NCBI RefSeq assembly: GCF_008704795.1 | Contig: NZ_CP023690.1 | Location: 4,536,501 to 4,600,500 of the forward strand | From: Streptomyces spectabilis | GTDB lineage: Bacteria > Actinomycetota > Actinomycetes > Streptomycetales > Streptomycetaceae | Direction: 5' to 3' | DNA: 64,000 bases | Part shown: positions 34,342 to 42,809 of the stretch, piece by piece | How positions within the stretch are numbered: position 1 is the stretch's first letter | How the letters are laid out: each line of letters begins with the position of its first letter | Notes under the pieces: model-generated | Databases searched by the model: none | What the model was told of the DNA's origin: nothing | What the model saw: the letters and a program-made list of their open reading frames with translations, nothing else | Made by a program: the position numbers and the translations under genes

Positions 34342-36390
34342 GTGAACGCCGTATCCGCCGACCCCCTCGCCCGCGAGCGGGCCCATCTGACCTCGTCCCG
34401 CGCCGCGCTGCGCGCCATGCGGGAGGACGTCGAGGCCCTGGACATCCGCGACGTCACCGCGAACTGGGTCAACGCCGAAGTCCTCCAGGGGCAGATCGAC
34501 GACCGGATCAAGGCCCTCGCGGACCTCGCGCACACGCCGCTGTTCTTCGGCCGGCTCGACTACGCGCACGCGCCGGGCGCCGAGGAGGCGGAGGGCGCCG
34601 AGGGCGAGCGGTTCTACATCGGACGGCGGCACGTGCACGACGCCGCGGGCGACCCCATGGTCATCGACTGGCGCGCGCCCGTCTCGCAGCCGTTCTACCG
34701 GGCGTCCAAGAAGGACCCGATGGACGTCACGCTGCGCCGCCGGTTCGGGTACACCGGCGGCGACCTGACCGCGTACGAGGACGAGCACCTCACCGACGCG
34801 ACGGAGGCCGAGCAGGTCAGCAAGCTGCTCCAGCAGGAGATCGAGCGGCCGCGCGTGGGCCCCATGCGCGACATCGTGGCGACGATCCAGCCGGAGCAGG
34901 ACGAGATCGTCCGCAGCGGGCTCGCCGGTTCGGTGTGCGTGCAGGGCGGCCCCGGCACCGGGAAGACGGCCGTCGGCCTGCACCGCGTCGCGTACCTCCT
35001 CTACGCCCACCGCGAGCGGCTCGCCCGCACGGGCACCCTCGTCATCGGGCCGAACCGCTCCTTCCTGCACTACATCGAGCAGGTCCTGCCCGCCCTCGGC
35101 GAGTTGGAGGTGAAGCAGGCCACGGTCGACGACCTGGTGGCGCACGTGGAGGTGCGGGGCACGGACGACGCGGCCGCCGCCCTCGTCAAGGGCGACGCCC
35201 GCATGGCCGAGGTGCTGCGGCGGGCGGTGCGCTCGCACGTCACGCCGCCCACCGAAGGCGTCGTGGTCGTGCGCGGTTCCCGGCGCTGGCGCGTACCGTC
35301 GTACGAACTCGACGACATCGTGCGGGAGTTGCAGGCCCGCGACATGCGCTACGGCGCCGCGCGCGAGGCGCTGCCGCAGCGGATCGCGCACGCCGTGCTC
35401 GTCCAGATGGAGCGGTCGGGGGAGGCGCCCGACGACCGCGTGCAGGACGCGGTGGCCCGCAACGCGGCGGTGAAGGCCGCGGTCAAGGCGGTCTGGCCGC
35501 CGGTCGACCCGGCGAAGCTGGTGCACCGGCTGCTCTCCGACGCGGAGTTCCTCGCCGCGCACGCCGAGGGCGTCCTGACCGACGAGGAGCAGAAGACGGT
35601 CCTGTGGGCGAAGCCCGCGCGGACGCCGAAGAGCACCAAGTGGTCCGCCGCGGACGCGGTGTTGATCGACGAGGCGCACGACCTCGTCACCCGCACCCAC
35701 TCCCTCGGCCACGTCGTGCTCGACGAGGCGCAGGACCTGTCGCCCATGCAGTACCGCGCGGTGGGGCGCCGCTGCACGACCGGCTCGGTCACCGTCCTCG
35801 GCGACCTGGCGCAGGGCACCACGCCGTGGGCGACGCCGACCTGGGCCGAGGCGCTCGGGCACCTGGGCAAGGAGGAGGCGGTGGTGGAGGAGCTGACCGC
35901 CGGTTTCCGCGTGCCGCGCGAGGTCATCGCGTACGCGTCGCGGCTGCTGCCCGCGATCGCGCCGGGCCTGACCGAGGTGGCGTCGGTGCGCGAGTCGCCC
36001 GGTTCGCTCGCGGTGCGCGAGGTCGGGCCCGGCGGCCTGGACGCGGCGGTGCTCGACGCCTGCGCCGAGTCGCTGCGGCGCGAGGGGTCGATCGGGCTCA
36101 TCGCGGCGGACGCGCGGGTGCCCGCGCTCGCCGCGGCCCTGGACGCGGCGGGCGTCCCGTACCTCTCCCCCGGTGAGGAGACCACCGCCGAGGCCCGCCT
36201 CACCCTCGTGCCCGCCTCGCTCGCCAAGGGCCTGGAGTACGACTACGTGGTCCTGGACGAGCCCGCCGCCGTGGTGGACGGCGAGCCCGACGAACGCACC
36301 GGCCTGCGGCGCCTGTACGTGGCCCTGACCCGAGCGGTCTCAGGCCTCACGGTCCTCCACTCGGCCCCACTGCCCCCGGCGCTGGCCTGA
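34342..36390 (+). CDS. HelD/HelR-like RNA polymerase-associated UvrD-family ATPase
   Basis: 682 residues from GTG 34342 (GGAGG 8 nt upstream). The N-terminal coiled region (LARERAHLTSSRAALRAMRE) fits the secondary-channel arm of HelD. FYIGRRHVHDAAGDPMVIDW and RAPVSQPFYRA are HelD-specific. Walker A GGPGTGKT is near 202-209, Walker B VVLDEAQDLSP near 458-468, and motif VI RRLYVALTRA near the C-terminus. HelD proteins pull stalled or inactive RNA polymerase off DNA, and the Streptomyces HelR type can displace rifamycins. I cannot tell HelD from HelR by eye. Transcribed alone. Confidence 0.88.
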   Translation: MNAVSADPLARERAHLTSSRAALRAMREDVEALDIRDVTANWVNAEVLQGQIDDRIKALADLAHTPLFFGRLDYAHAPGAEEAEGAEGERFYIGRRHVHDAAGDPMVIDWRAPVSQPFYRASKKDPMDVTLRRRFGYTGGDLTAYEDEHLTDATEAEQVSKLLQQEIERPRVGPMRDIVATIQPEQDEIVRSGLAGSVCVQGGPGTGKTAVGLHRVAYLLYAHRERLARTGTLVIGPNRSFLHYIEQVLPALGELEVKQATVDDLVAHVEVRGTDDAAAALVKGDARMAEVLRRAVRSHVTPPTEGVVVVRGSRRWRVPSYELDDIVRELQARDMRYGAAREALPQRIAHAVLVQMERSGEAPDDRVQDAVARNAAVKAAVKAVWPPVDPAKLVHRLLSDAEFLAAHAEGVLTDEEQKTVLWAKPARTPKSTKWSAADAVLIDEAHDLVTRTHSLGHVVLDEAQDLSPMQYRAVGRRCTTGSVTVLGDLAQGTTPWATPTWAEALGHLGKEEAVVEELTAGFRVPREVIAYASRLLPAIAPGLTEVASVRESPGSLAVREVGPGGLDAAVLDACAESLRREGSIGLIAADARVPALAAALDAAGVPYLSPGEETTAEARLTLVPASLAKGLEYDYVVLDEPAAVVDGEPDERTGLRRLYVALTRAVSGLTVLHSAPLPPALA

Positions 36391-36476
36391 CCCGCCGGGC
36401 CCGGCCCGGGCCCCTGCCGTCCGCCCGTTCTTCCGCGCGCGCAGCGACGCACGACGCCGCCGCGCCGCGGCGGGTG

Positions 36477-36590
36477 TCTCCCACCCACCCACCCGTCACT
36501 CGGCGGCCTTGCCGGGCACGGCCGCCCGCGCTGGGTCGCCGGGGTGGTCATGGGCGGGTGGGCGGGAAAGCATCCGCCGCGGAGCGGCGG
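36477..36590. repeat. family B element as an inverted pair
   Basis: TCTCCCACCCACCCACCC (from 36477) faces GGGCGGGTGGGCGGG (36552-36566) about 55 bp away, so the ends are inverted copies. The hairpin CCGCCGC-GGA-GCGGCGG follows at 36574-36590. It fills the 233-bp gap between the convergent HelD-like and cutC genes. Confidence 0.75.
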
Positions 36591-36623
36591 CGCCGTGGGG
36601 GGCGGCCCGCACCCGAAAACGGC

Positions 36624-37313
36624 TCAGGCGTCGACGGCCCCGCGCCACGTGGCCACGGCTTCGGCCGAGAGGGCCCGGCCCCACCCGTGGGGCCTGGCGG
36701 CGCCGCCGATGTGGAAGGCGTCGAGCCCAGCCGCCTTCAGCCGCGCGAGGTGTTCGAGGCGGAGCCCGCCGCCGACGAGCAGCCGCGGCTCGTAGCCGGG
36801 CTCCCCGGACCGCGCGGCCTCGCCCACGAGGGTGGGCAGCCCCTCGTCGACCCCGCCCGCGGCCCCCGCCGTGAGATACGTGTCGAGCCCGGGCAGCTCC
36901 GCGAGCTGCTTGCGCAGGGCGTCCCGGTCGGCGGCCCGGTCGATGGCGCGGTGGAAGGTCCAGCGGCAGCCGTCGAGCGCGTCGACGATGGCCTCGACGG
37001 CGGCCAGGTCGGGCCCGCCCGCCTCGTCGAGGAAGCCGAGGACGAACTCGTCGGCGCCCTCGGCGCGCAGCTCGCGCGCACTGCGCACCAGCTCGCTGAC
37101 GTCACCCGCGGCGAAGCCGTCGGCGACGCGCAGCATCACGCGCAGGGGGATGTCCACGGCGGCCCGGATCGCGGCGAAGTCCGCGCGGGACGGCGTGAGG
37201 CCGTCGGCGGCCATGTCGGTGACCAGTTCCAGCCGGTCCGCACCTCCGGCCTGGGCGGCGATCGCGTCCTCGGCGTCGAGGGCGATCACCTCCAGGAGTG
37301 CGCGCTTGCTCAT
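36624..37313 (-). CDS. cutC: CutC-family protein
   Basis: 229 residues, a TIM-barrel CutC homologue. It starts with LLEVIALDAEDAIAAQAGGADRLELV and has FVLGFLDEAG, WTFHRAIDRA and LLVGGGLRLEHLARL in family order. CutC was named for copper tolerance in E. coli, though its direct role is disputed. Here it lies 155 bp downstream of copA in the same direction, which agrees with a copper link. A DasR-like sequence (37376-37391) lies 63 bp upstream of its start, which would instead suggest aminosugar control. Confidence 0.9.
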   Translation of the reverse strand: MSKRALLEVIALDAEDAIAAQAGGADRLELVTDMAADGLTPSRADFAAIRAAVDIPLRVMLRVADGFAAGDVSELVRSARELRAEGADEFVLGFLDEAGGPDLAAVEAIVDALDGCRWTFHRAIDRAADRDALRKQLAELPGLDTYLTAGAAGGVDEGLPTLVGEAARSGEPGYEPRLLVGGGLRLEHLARLKAAGLDAFHIGGAARPHGWGRALSAEAVATWRGAVDA

Positions 37314-37375
37314 GGGTGCCTTCCTTCGGGCCTTCTGCGGAGCCGACGTCGTATCGGCGGCCGCACCACAGAAAC

Positions 37376-37391
37376 ACAGGTCTAGTCCAAT
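37376..37391. promoter_or_regulatory. possible DasR (dre) site upstream of cutC
   Basis: ACAGGTCTAGTCCAAT matches the remembered dre consensus ACTGGTCTAGACCACT at 13 of 16 positions. It lies between copA and cutC. Tentative, because cutC is not a known aminosugar gene. Confidence 0.4.
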
Positions 37392-37468
37392 TACCAGGGT
37401 ACGCGCAGATCACCCCGGCGCGCAGGGAGGACGCACCGGGGTGATCAAGCCAGAAGGGCTCGGATACC

Positions 37469-39721
37469 TCAGCTCAGTGGCTGGAAACCGCGCAGCCGCA
37501 GGCTGTTGCCGACCACGAACACCGAGGAGAAGGCCATGGCCGCACCCGCGATCATCGGGTTGAGCAGCCCCGCGGCGGCCAGCGGAAGCGCCGCCACATT
37601 GTAGGCGAAGGCCCAGAAGAGGTTGGACTTGATGGTGCCGAGGGTCTTGCGCGAGAGCCGGATCGCGTCGGCGGCGGCGCGCAGGTCACCGCGGACGAGG
37701 GTCAGGTCGCCCGCCTCGATCGCGGCGTCCGTGCCGGTGCCCATCGCGAGCCCCAGGTCGGCCTGGGCGAGGGCGGCCGCGTCGTTGACGCCGTCGCCGA
37801 CCATGGCCACCGAACGCCCTTCGCCCTGGAGCCGCTTGACGACGTCGACCTTGTCCTGGGGCAGGACCTCGGCGATGACGTGCTCGGGCGCGATGCCCAC
37901 CTCGGCGGCCACGGACGCGGCCACGGCCTTGTTGTCACCGGTCAGGAGGATCGGGGTGAGGCCGAGGTCGCGCAGTCGCCGAACGGCCTCGGCGCTGGTC
38001 TCCTTCACCGCGTCGGCCACTTCGAGCACGGCCCGCGCCTCGCCGTCCCAGGCGACGGCGATGGCGGTGCGGCCCGCCGCCTCGGCCTCGTCCTTGGCCT
38101 TCTTCAGGCCCTCGGGCAGGGGGATCACCCACTCGGCGAGCAGCTGCTCACGCCCCACGAGCACCGCATGCCCCTCGATGACGCCCTGCACACCGAGCCC
38201 GGGGACGTTCGCGAAGTCCTCGGGCGTGGGCAGCGCGCCCACCTTCGCGGCCGCCCCGGCGGCCACGGCCTGCGCGATCGGGTGCTCGGAAGCGTGCTCC
38301 AGGGCGCCCGCGAGCCGCAGCACGTCCGTCTCGTCGGTGCCGTCGGCGACGACCGTGCCGAGCAGGGTCATCTTGCCGGTGGTGACGGTGCCGGTCTTGT
38401 CCAGGACGATCGTGTCGACGCGCTTCGTGGACTCCAGGACCTCGGGGCCCTTGATGAGGATGCCGAGCTGGGCGCCGCGTCCGGTGCCGACCATGAGCGC
38501 GGTCGGGGTGGCGAGCCCGAGGGCGCACGGGCAGGCGATGATCAGGACGGCCACGGCGGCCGTGAACGCGGCGGTCAGACCCGCCCCGTTGCCGAGCCAG
38601 AAGCCGAGCGTGGCCACGGCGAGCGCGATGACGACGGGGACGAAGACCCCGGAGATGCGGTCGGCCAGGCGCTGCGCGGCGGCCTTGCCGTTCTGGGCGT
38701 CCTCGACGAGCCGGGCCATGCGGGCCAGCTGGGTGTCGGCGCCCACGCGGGTCGCCTCGACCACGAGCCGCCCGCCGACGTTCAGGGTCGCGCCGGTGAC
38801 GGCGTCGCCCTCGCCGACCTCCACGGGCACGGACTCGCCGGTCAGCATGGAGGCGTCCACGGCGGAGGCCCCCTCGACGACGCGCCCGTCGGTGGCGATC
38901 TTCTCCCCGGGCCGCACCAGGAACCGGTCCCCGGTCATCAACTCACTGACTAGAACGTTCTTTTCAGTGCCATGACGAAGTACCGTGACGTCCTTGGCGC
39001 CCAGCTCCAGCAGCGCGCGCAGCGCCGCGCCCGCCTTCCGCTTCGAGCGGGCCTCGAAGTACCGCCCGGCGAGGATGAACGCGGTGACACCGGCCGCGGC
39101 CTCCAGATAGATGTTCCCGGCGCCGTCGGTGCGCGCGATGGTCAGCTCGAAGGCGTGCGTCATGCCCGGCTCCCCTGCCGAGCCGAAGAACAGCGCCCAC
39201 AGCGACCACAGGAACGCCGCAGACGTACCGACCGAGATCAGCGTGTCCATCGTGGCCGCGCCGTGCCGCGCGTTGGTGACCGCCGCCCGGTGGAAGGGCC
39301 AGGCGGCGTACGTCACCACGGGCGCGGCCAGGGTCAGGGACAGCCACTGCCAGTACTCGAACTGGAGCGCGGGGACCATCGCCATCGCGATGACGGGCAC
39401 GGACAGGAGCACGGCGGTGACGAGGCGCTGCCGCAGCGGCCGCAGCTCGGCACCCTCGCCCTCACCGTCCGCTTCTCCCCCGCCCCCCTTCTCCGCGCGG
39501 GGCGGCGCGGGTTCCTGGGCGGTGTACCCGGTGGCCTCCACGGTGGCGATCAGATCCGCGACGGCGACGCCGTCGCCCTCGAAGCTCACCTTCGCCTTCT
39601 CCGTGGCGTAGTTGACGGTCGCCTCGACGCCGTCCATGCGGTTCAGCTTCTTCTCGATGCGGGCCGCGCAGGAGGCGCAGGTCATGCCGCCGATGGAGAG
39701 TTCTACCTGCGTAGTGGACAT
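37469..39721 (-). CDS. copA: copper-exporting P1B-type ATPase
   Basis: 750 residues. One N-terminal metal-binding domain with GMTCASC (12-18), TGES in the actuator, the transmembrane CPC motif near 397 ([12 protein letters not shown]), phosphorylation DKTGT near 437, and GDGVND near 641. CPC plus a single HMA domain defines Cu(I) export. The promoter carries a CsoR-type palindrome in its spacer (39774-39790). No copZ or csoR adjoins. A short patch around [11 protein letters not shown] (about 38940-38970) uses rare codons (ACT, GTT, CTA, AGT), unlike the rest of the gene. Confidence 0.95.
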   Translation of the reverse strand: MSTTQVELSIGGMTCASCAARIEKKLNRMDGVEATVNYATEKAKVSFEGDGVAVADLIATVEATGYTAQEPAPPRAEKGGGGEADGEGEGAELRPLRQRLVTAVLLSVPVIAMAMVPALQFEYWQWLSLTLAAPVVTYAAWPFHRAAVTNARHGAATMDTLISVGTSAAFLWSLWALFFGSAGEPGMTHAFELTIARTDGAGNIYLEAAAGVTAFILAGRYFEARSKRKAGAALRALLELGAKDVTVLRHGTEKNVLVSELMTGDRFLVRPGEKIATDGRVVEGASAVDASMLTGESVPVEVGEGDAVTGATLNVGGRLVVEATRVGADTQLARMARLVEDAQNGKAAAQRLADRISGVFVPVVIALAVATLGFWLGNGAGLTAAFTAAVAVLIIACPCALGLATPTALMVGTGRGAQLGILIKGPEVLESTKRVDTIVLDKTGTVTTGKMTLLGTVVADGTDETDVLRLAGALEHASEHPIAQAVAAGAAAKVGALPTPEDFANVPGLGVQGVIEGHAVLVGREQLLAEWVIPLPEGLKKAKDEAEAAGRTAIAVAWDGEARAVLEVADAVKETSAEAVRRLRDLGLTPILLTGDNKAVAASVAAEVGIAPEHVIAEVLPQDKVDVVKRLQGEGRSVAMVGDGVNDAAALAQADLGLAMGTGTDAAIEAGDLTLVRGDLRAAADAIRLSRKTLGTIKSNLFWAFAYNVAALPLAAAGLLNPMIAGAAMAFSSVFVVGNSLRLRGFQPLS

Positions 39722-39770
39722 GCCCTCTGCTCCTCACGCCGCGATCCGGTATGCCTGTCAACGAGGATCA

Positions 39771-39799
39771 TTTATACCCCCAGGGGGTATCGAACGCAA
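39771..39799 (-). promoter_or_regulatory. copA promoter with CsoR-type operator in the spacer
   Basis: Minus-strand -35 TTGCGT (39794-39799) and -10 TATAAA (39771-39776) are 17 bp apart. The perfect palindrome ATACCCCC-A-GGGGGTAT (39774-39790) sits in the spacer. CsoR repressors bind such C/G-tract palindromes and release on Cu(I). Confidence 0.85.
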
Positions 39800-39812
39800 G
39801 GGAGGCCCGCGC

Positions 39813-39840
39813 TTGACTTCATACCCCCCAGGGGTATCGT
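39813..39840 (+). promoter_or_regulatory. divergent promoter with second CsoR-type operator
   Basis: -35 TTGACT (39813-39818) and -10 TATCGT (39835-39840) are 16 bp apart, with ATACCCC-CCA-GGGGTAT (39821-39837) between and over the -10. It drives the exported HxHP protein gene and mirrors the copA promoter. Confidence 0.85.
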
Positions 39841-39876
39841 CAACGGCATACATTCCCCTCACGAGGAGCCGCCGCC

Positions 39877-40806
39877 ATGAACACCGGACTCAAAATCACC
39901 GCCTTCGCAGCAGCCGTCGCGGCGACGTTCGGCACCACGTACGCCGTGGGCGCGAGCGTGGACACGGTGGGCGAGCCGGTCGCCCACAGCGAGGAACACG
40001 GCGCGCGGGACCGGGGCGGGCGCGGGGACCACACCCCCGGCGGCCTCCAGATCGCGGCCGACGGCTACGCCCTCGACCTGCGGACCCCGCGCGCCGAGGC
40101 GGGCGACCGCACCGACCTGCACTTCAGGATCCTGAAGTCGGACTCGGGCCGGGCCGTGACCGCGTACGCGCGGGACCACGGCAAGGAGCTGCACCTGATC
40201 GTCGCCTCACGCGACCTGACGACGTACCGCCATCTGCACCCCACCCGGTCCGCCGACGGCACCTGGTCGGTCCCGGCGACCCTGCCCAAGGCCGGGGACT
40301 ACCGCGTCTTCGCGGACTTCAGGCCCGAGCGGGCGAAGGAGAAGGTGACCCTGGGCGCGGACCTGGCGGTGACGGGCGCGTACGCCCCCGCGCCCACGCT
40401 CGCGCCCGCCGCCACGGCGAAGCTCCCGGGCGGTTACGAGGTGCGCCTGGACGGCGCCCTGATGCCCGGCGAGCCGGGCGAACTGACCCTGCGCGTCACG
40501 CGCCGGGGCAAGCCCGTCACCGACCTCCAGCCGTATCTGGGCGCGTACGGCCACCTGGTCGCGCTGCGCTCCGGAGACCTGGCCTACCTCCACGTTCACC
40601 CGGGCGGTGAACCCGGCGACGCCGGGACGGAGCCGGGCCCCGAGGTCTCCTTCACGGCGACGGCACCGAGCGCGGGCACGTACCGGCTGTTCCTGGACTT
40701 CCGGCACGAGGGAAAGGTGCGGACGGCGCCCTTCACCCTGCGGGTGGGCGAGGGCGGGGGCGCCGCGCACGAGACGCCCACCGACGGCGGCAGCCACGGC
40801 CACTGA
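39877..40806 (+). CDS. exported copper-associated protein with two HxHP repeat domains
   Basis: 309 residues with an N-terminal signal or anchor (KITAFAAAVAATFGTTYAVG) and a His/Gly-rich stretch. Two similar beta-rich domains follow. In the first, HLIVASRDLTTYRHLHP (His119, His121) precedes AGDYRVFADF; in the second, HLVALRSGDLAYLHVHP (His239, His241) precedes AGTYRLFLDF. The tail ends GGSHGH. Repeated His motifs and CsoR-type control fit an extracytoplasmic copper-binding role, but no enzyme motif is visible. It is divergent from copA, with GAGGAG before the start. Confidence 0.8.
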   Translation: MNTGLKITAFAAAVAATFGTTYAVGASVDTVGEPVAHSEEHGARDRGGRGDHTPGGLQIAADGYALDLRTPRAEAGDRTDLHFRILKSDSGRAVTAYARDHGKELHLIVASRDLTTYRHLHPTRSADGTWSVPATLPKAGDYRVFADFRPERAKEKVTLGADLAVTGAYAPAPTLAPAATAKLPGGYEVRLDGALMPGEPGELTLRVTRRGKPVTDLQPYLGAYGHLVALRSGDLAYLHVHPGGEPGDAGTEPGPEVSFTATAPSAGTYRLFLDFRHEGKVRTAPFTLRVGEGGGAAHETPTDGGSHGH

Positions 40807-40817
40807 CGGCCTGAGGC

Positions 40818-41495
40818 TCAGCCGAAGATGGTCAGCTCGTCCTCCGTCGCGCCCGCCAGCTCGAACGGGGTGTTGCCCAGCGGGCGGCCCGCGTAGAGCC
40901 GCACCAGCGTCGGCGCGTCGCCGATGTACCGCGCGGGCGGGCGGCGGCCGTCGTTCACGCCGAGGATCAGCGGCTCGTCCAGACCGTCGACGTCGGCGTG
41001 CAGCGGAAGCGCCGAGCGCTGCCTGCTGAACTCCGCGAGCAGCGGAAGCGCGTCCCCGAGTCCCGCGCCCCCGTAGGCGCCGGGAAGGTCCCACGCGTCC
41101 CGTACGTCACCCGCGTGCACCCACTCGCCGAGCGCGACCCCGTCGAACAGGCCCTTGGACGCGGCGATGGCGGCGCCCGCGTTCGTCATGCCGTGCTCCA
41201 GCTCGTCCACGATGCGCGAGACGGGCCAGTCCGCGCGCTCGGCGATGTCCCGGTCGTTGCCCTCGGCGGTGAACACGCCCTCCTCGAACCGGCTCTCGAC
41301 CACGCGGGTCAGCGCGGCGGCGCAGTGGGCGAGCACGTGGCGGACCGTCCAGCCCGGGCAGCAGGTGGGCGCGGCGAAGGCGGAGGGGTCCGCGGTGCGC
41401 AGGAGGGGGATGAGGGCGTCTCGTTCGGTACGCAGGAGTCGGCCGGGGCGGTCGGATTCCAACGCCGCGCCGGGCGTTGAGGGCTCGCTCGTCAT
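40818..41495 (-). CDS. maleylpyruvate isomerase-like (MDMPI/DinB-2) mycothiol-dependent enzyme family
   Basis: 225 residues from ATG 41495. The N-terminal half is the MDMPI four-helix domain: LLRTERDALIPLLRT, then TCCPGWTVRHVLAHCAAALT whose His residues belong to the metal site, and IVDELEHG. The C-terminal half includes ALGEWVHAGDVRDAWDLPGA, the second His/Asp segment. Members use mycothiol or act as thiol transferases; the substrate is unknown. It converges on the copper protein gene (11 bp). The start borders the 1.3-kb repeat array. Confidence 0.82.
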   Translation of the reverse strand: MTSEPSTPGAALESDRPGRLLRTERDALIPLLRTADPSAFAAPTCCPGWTVRHVLAHCAAALTRVVESRFEEGVFTAEGNDRDIAERADWPVSRIVDELEHGMTNAGAAIAASKGLFDGVALGEWVHAGDVRDAWDLPGAYGGAGLGDALPLLAEFSRQRSALPLHADVDGLDEPLILGVNDGRRPPARYIGDAPTLVRLYAGRPLGNTPFELAGATEDELTIFG

Positions 41496-41702
41496 GCCGG
41501 CCACCCAACCGCCCCGGGCGCCGCTTGGCAACGCCCCACCCCTGGCCTCTCCCCCACCCACCCGCCCTCCCCACACCCTCCGACCAAGCCCTTCCCCCAC
41601 CCACCGGCCCGGCTTTTCCCCTCCACCCGCCCATCGGCCTCCGGCCTCGCCCACACCCACCGGACCGGCTTTCCCCCACCCGCCCGCCCATCGGCCTCCG
41701 GC

Positions 41703-41727
41703 CTCGTCCTCAAACGCCGGACGGGCT
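41703..41727 (+). repeat. A element at the left of the array
   Basis: CTCGTCCTCAAACGCCGG core, followed by GACGGGCT; same orientation as the copies at 1647, 17676 and 46321. It marks the left boundary of the recognisable 100-bp units. Confidence 0.85.
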
Positions 41728-42796
41728 GGATTCCGCCCCGGGCACCGCCGGAACAGCCGAACTCCACCGGGCCCTTGCCGCCAGGCAGGAACGGGCAGTC
41801 CCACCCACCCGCCCCCACCATGGCGTAGCCACGAGCCCGCGCCGCAGCAGCGGCGAAGCAACCGGCCGCCGGCCCCCGAACTGCCAGGCCGAGCCCCGGC
41901 CAGAAAGCCGAAACGGCACGGGCAGTCCCACCCACCCACCCCCACCACGACGCGGAACGGAAGCCCCACACCACAGCAGCGGCGGGCCAACCGGACAACG
42001 GCCCGCGAGCCGCCAGACCGGGGCCCGACCAGAAAGCCGGGGTTGCACGGGCAGCCCCACCCACCCCACGCCAAGCACCAGCAGGCCAACCAGACCACAG
42101 CCCACAAACCGCCAGACCGAGGCCCGACCAGAAAACCGACATGGCACGGGCAGTCCCACCCACCCGCCCCCACCACGGCAGCAGCGACGGGCCAGCCGAA
42201 CGACGGGCATCGAGCCGCTAGGCCCGGGGCCAGCACCGGGAAGCTGGGGTGGCACGGTGGGTGGAGAAACCGCCGCGGCAGCGGCGGGCAGACGCACGAC
42301 GGGCCGCGAGCCGCCAGGTCGGGGTCCGGCCGGGAAGCCGGGGTGGCACGGGTGGGGGGTGGGAGAGATCCCGCCGCGGCAGCGGCGGGGCGGCCGGACG
42401 ACGAGCCGCGAGCCGCCAGGTCGGGGCCAGACCGGGAAGCCGGGGTGGCACGGGTGGGTGGGTGGGAAACCCGCCGCGGCAGCGGTGGGCAGACGCACGA
42501 CGGGCCGGGAGCCGCCAGGTCGGGGCCAGACCGGGAAGCTGGGGTGACACGGGCGGGCGGGTGGGAGAGATCCCGCCGCGGTAGCGGTGGGGCGGCCGGA
42601 CGACGGGCCGGGAGCCGCCAGGTCGGGGCCGGGCCGGAGAGTTGGGCAGGCACGGGTGGGCGGGTGGGAGGGGCCGCCACGGGCGCGGCGGGGCGGGAGC
42701 CGCCAGGGCGGGGCCCAGCCAGGAAGCCGCGCGGGTACGGGTGGGGGGTGGGAGAGGCCGCCCCCGGCCGAGGCGGGGCCAAGCCATGGAGCCGCG

Positions 42797-42802
42797 TAGG
42801 GT
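42797..42802 (+). promoter_or_regulatory. leaderless-type -10 box of the HD gene
   Basis: TAGGGT lies 7 nt before ATG 42810. A GGAGG also lies here but is too close to the start (1 nt) to serve as a ribosome site, so a leaderless transcript fits better. Confidence 0.5.
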
Positions 42803-42809
42803 CGGAGGT

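Larger units (their letters stand above)
41496..42809. repeat. ten-unit array of ~100-bp family-B units in a divergent gap
   Basis: No gene seen; long open frames here are GC-skew artefacts. The anchor GCCGCCAG (some degenerate) recurs at about 41777, 41881, 42009, 42109, 42213, 42310, 42412, 42511, 42614 and 42699. Later units read G tract, then hairpin, then a conserved flank, with G4-capable runs at 42350, 42452-42466, 42551-42565 and 42654-42668 and hairpins at 42270-42287, 42371-42388, 42471-42488 and 42573-42590. Earlier units carry the C-rich complement of the G tract instead. An A element sits at 41703-41727. Confidence 0.85.

Noticed and set aside
39721..39877. copZ or csoR gene beside copA
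   Set aside because: The 155-bp divergent gap is fully occupied by promoters and operators, with no open frame of suitable length.
41496..42809. CRISPR array
   Set aside because: Repeats are ~100 bp, contiguous and degenerate, with no unique spacers and no cas genes nearby.
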